From Clostridium grantii DSM 8605 (GTDB taxonomy: Bacteria; Bacillota; Clostridia; Clostridiales; Clostridiaceae), in assembly GCF_900129965.1 (NCBI RefSeq), contig NZ_FQXM01000003.1:124001-188000 (forward strand): a stretch of 64,000 nucleotides of DNA, in the 5' to 3' direction. Positions 63,337 to 64,000 of the stretch are shown in pieces (the stretch's first letter is position 1; the number at the start of each line of letters is the position of its first letter). Both the position numbers and the translations under genes were made by a program. Below the pieces are notes generated by a model, which saw only the letters and a program-made list of their open reading frames with translations, was not told the DNA's origin and did no database searches.

Positions 63337-64000
63337 TTATTCTTAAGCCTTTATTTAATATATGAAAATCTTTTTTTATTCGGCATATGTTGCTTATCTA
63401 AGAAAAATATTGAAGAAAAAAGTATTTTCTATTACCAAGAAATCAATCAAAAAAAAGTATACCTTAGTGTAAGTTCAACAAATTCAACTTCAATTAAATC
63501 AGATCCACGATTAATGCAAAAATACAAATCCTCAAATTTTCTTACTCATACAAATGCCTTTGATTCTAAAAATAGTATAGCAATCAAGCTAAATATATTA
63601 GATAACTTCAAAGCAAAAAAAGATATTCCTTTAAACTTAGAAATATCTGATATTGGCAGTATACAACTATATGGTAAACTAAAACTACAGCCATATATTG
63701 ATTTTCCTGATAATTATATTCCGATAGCAAAAATGACTCAGCCAATTTTCAAAGCTGGTATTAACTCACAATACCAAACAATTCAAATTAAATCAATTAT
63801 TTTTAAGAAAATTAACAGATGGATACTATTATCTATGTATAGAAACAAATGAGTACTATACGCTCCGGATATACATGCTTCTAATATAGATTCAAGAATA
63901 CCTGAAGGCTTTAAATTATTAAACTACGCCAAATCCTTTGGCAATCTACCTATTATTACTGTTGGAGATTTGGCCAACCAAGAAAGCACCTTACTTAACG
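63337..64000 (+). pseudogene. Unrecognised gene interrupted by a TGA, running off the right edge
   Basis: One frame is open from 63337 to the edge except for a TGA at 63850-63852. The protein continues in the same frame after the stop (LYAPDIHASNIDSRIPEG), and the TGA falls where a Trp (TGG) would suit an SH3-like pattern (NRWILLSMYRNK-stop-VLYAP). No start codon with an SD is seen at the 5' end; a 112-codon stretch from the ATG at 63514 has none either. Thus the piece seems both 5'-truncated and interrupted, though a sequencing error cannot be excluded. No family recognised. Confidence 0.45.

Noticed and set aside
1..64000. CRISPR array or tRNA/rRNA genes
   Set aside because: No regularly spaced 24-40 base repeats and no tRNA cloverleaf or rRNA sequence were noticed; the only regular repeats are the 7-base arrays and protein-coded ones.

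Overview
The window is AT-rich DNA with gene content and signals typical of a low-GC Gram-positive anaerobe, most likely a Clostridium sensu stricto species. The evidence is strong GGAGG-type ribosome binding sites, frequent TTG/GTG starts, a T-box leader on argS, a complete Rnf complex, MurT/GatD, an LCP protein, Firmicute-type surface polysaccharide genes and cell-wall-binding repeat proteins. No species name can be given from sequence alone.

Layout. (1) 1-4440: gltX, then a small accessory segment (an interrupted IS1634-like transposase remnant and an Rpn/PD-(D/E)XK nuclease gene) bracketed by a second, diverged copy of the last 89 codons of gltX plus its terminator. (2) 4463-14957: a type IV pilus operon on the minus strand, read pilB-pilC-pilA-pilM-pilN-pilO-four further prepilin-like genes-pilD, from one good sigma-A promoter. 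PilB carries two intact MshEN c-di-GMP motifs; no pilT is present. (3) 15161-17559: argS with a T-box leader into which a REP-doublet (REPIN-like) element appears to have inserted. (4) 17784-25125: a hypothetical protein, a DUF815 ATPase, an AAA-ATPase/PD-(D/E)XK protein and a SWIM/SNF2 pair. (5) 25314-30336: rnfCDGEAB, the ferredoxin:NAD oxidoreductase ion pump, with promoter and terminator. (6) 30988-43752: YitT-type membrane protein, a response regulator/histidine kinase/lipoprotein operon, a TPR protein, murT-gatD, a polysaccharide deacetylase, a small membrane protein, a HAD phosphatase and an LCP enzyme. (7) 44000-63122: a cell-surface region. It holds a TagB/TagF-like transferase, a divergent operon of a wHTH-nucleotidyltransferase-choline kinase fusion with a BCCT transporter, an L,D-transpeptidase and a transglutaminase-like protein that both carry choline-binding-type repeats, and a nine-gene polysaccharide operon (rmlA-rmlD-rmlB-rmlC-GT2-wzy-wzx-CDP-alcohol phosphotransferase-LicC-like cytidylyltransferase). 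(8) 63337-64000: an unrecognised, interrupted gene running off the edge.

How it fits together. Region 7 reads as a phosphocholine (or similar phospho-alcohol) surface-decoration system. BCCT would import choline, the fused kinase would make phosphocholine, the LicC-like enzyme would make CDP-choline, and, since no LicD is present here, the CDP-alcohol phosphotransferase encoded beside it is the candidate for transferring the group to a rhamnose-containing glycan. The two repeat proteins would then dock on that glycan. The kinase and cytidylyltransferase modules show reciprocal domain loss between the two multi-domain proteins. This is the most interesting part of the window. The functional model is inference; the domain content is read directly.

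At a smaller scale, a family of 7-bp-period CTATYMA-type arrays recurs at four intergenic sites, twice overlapping a stop codon.
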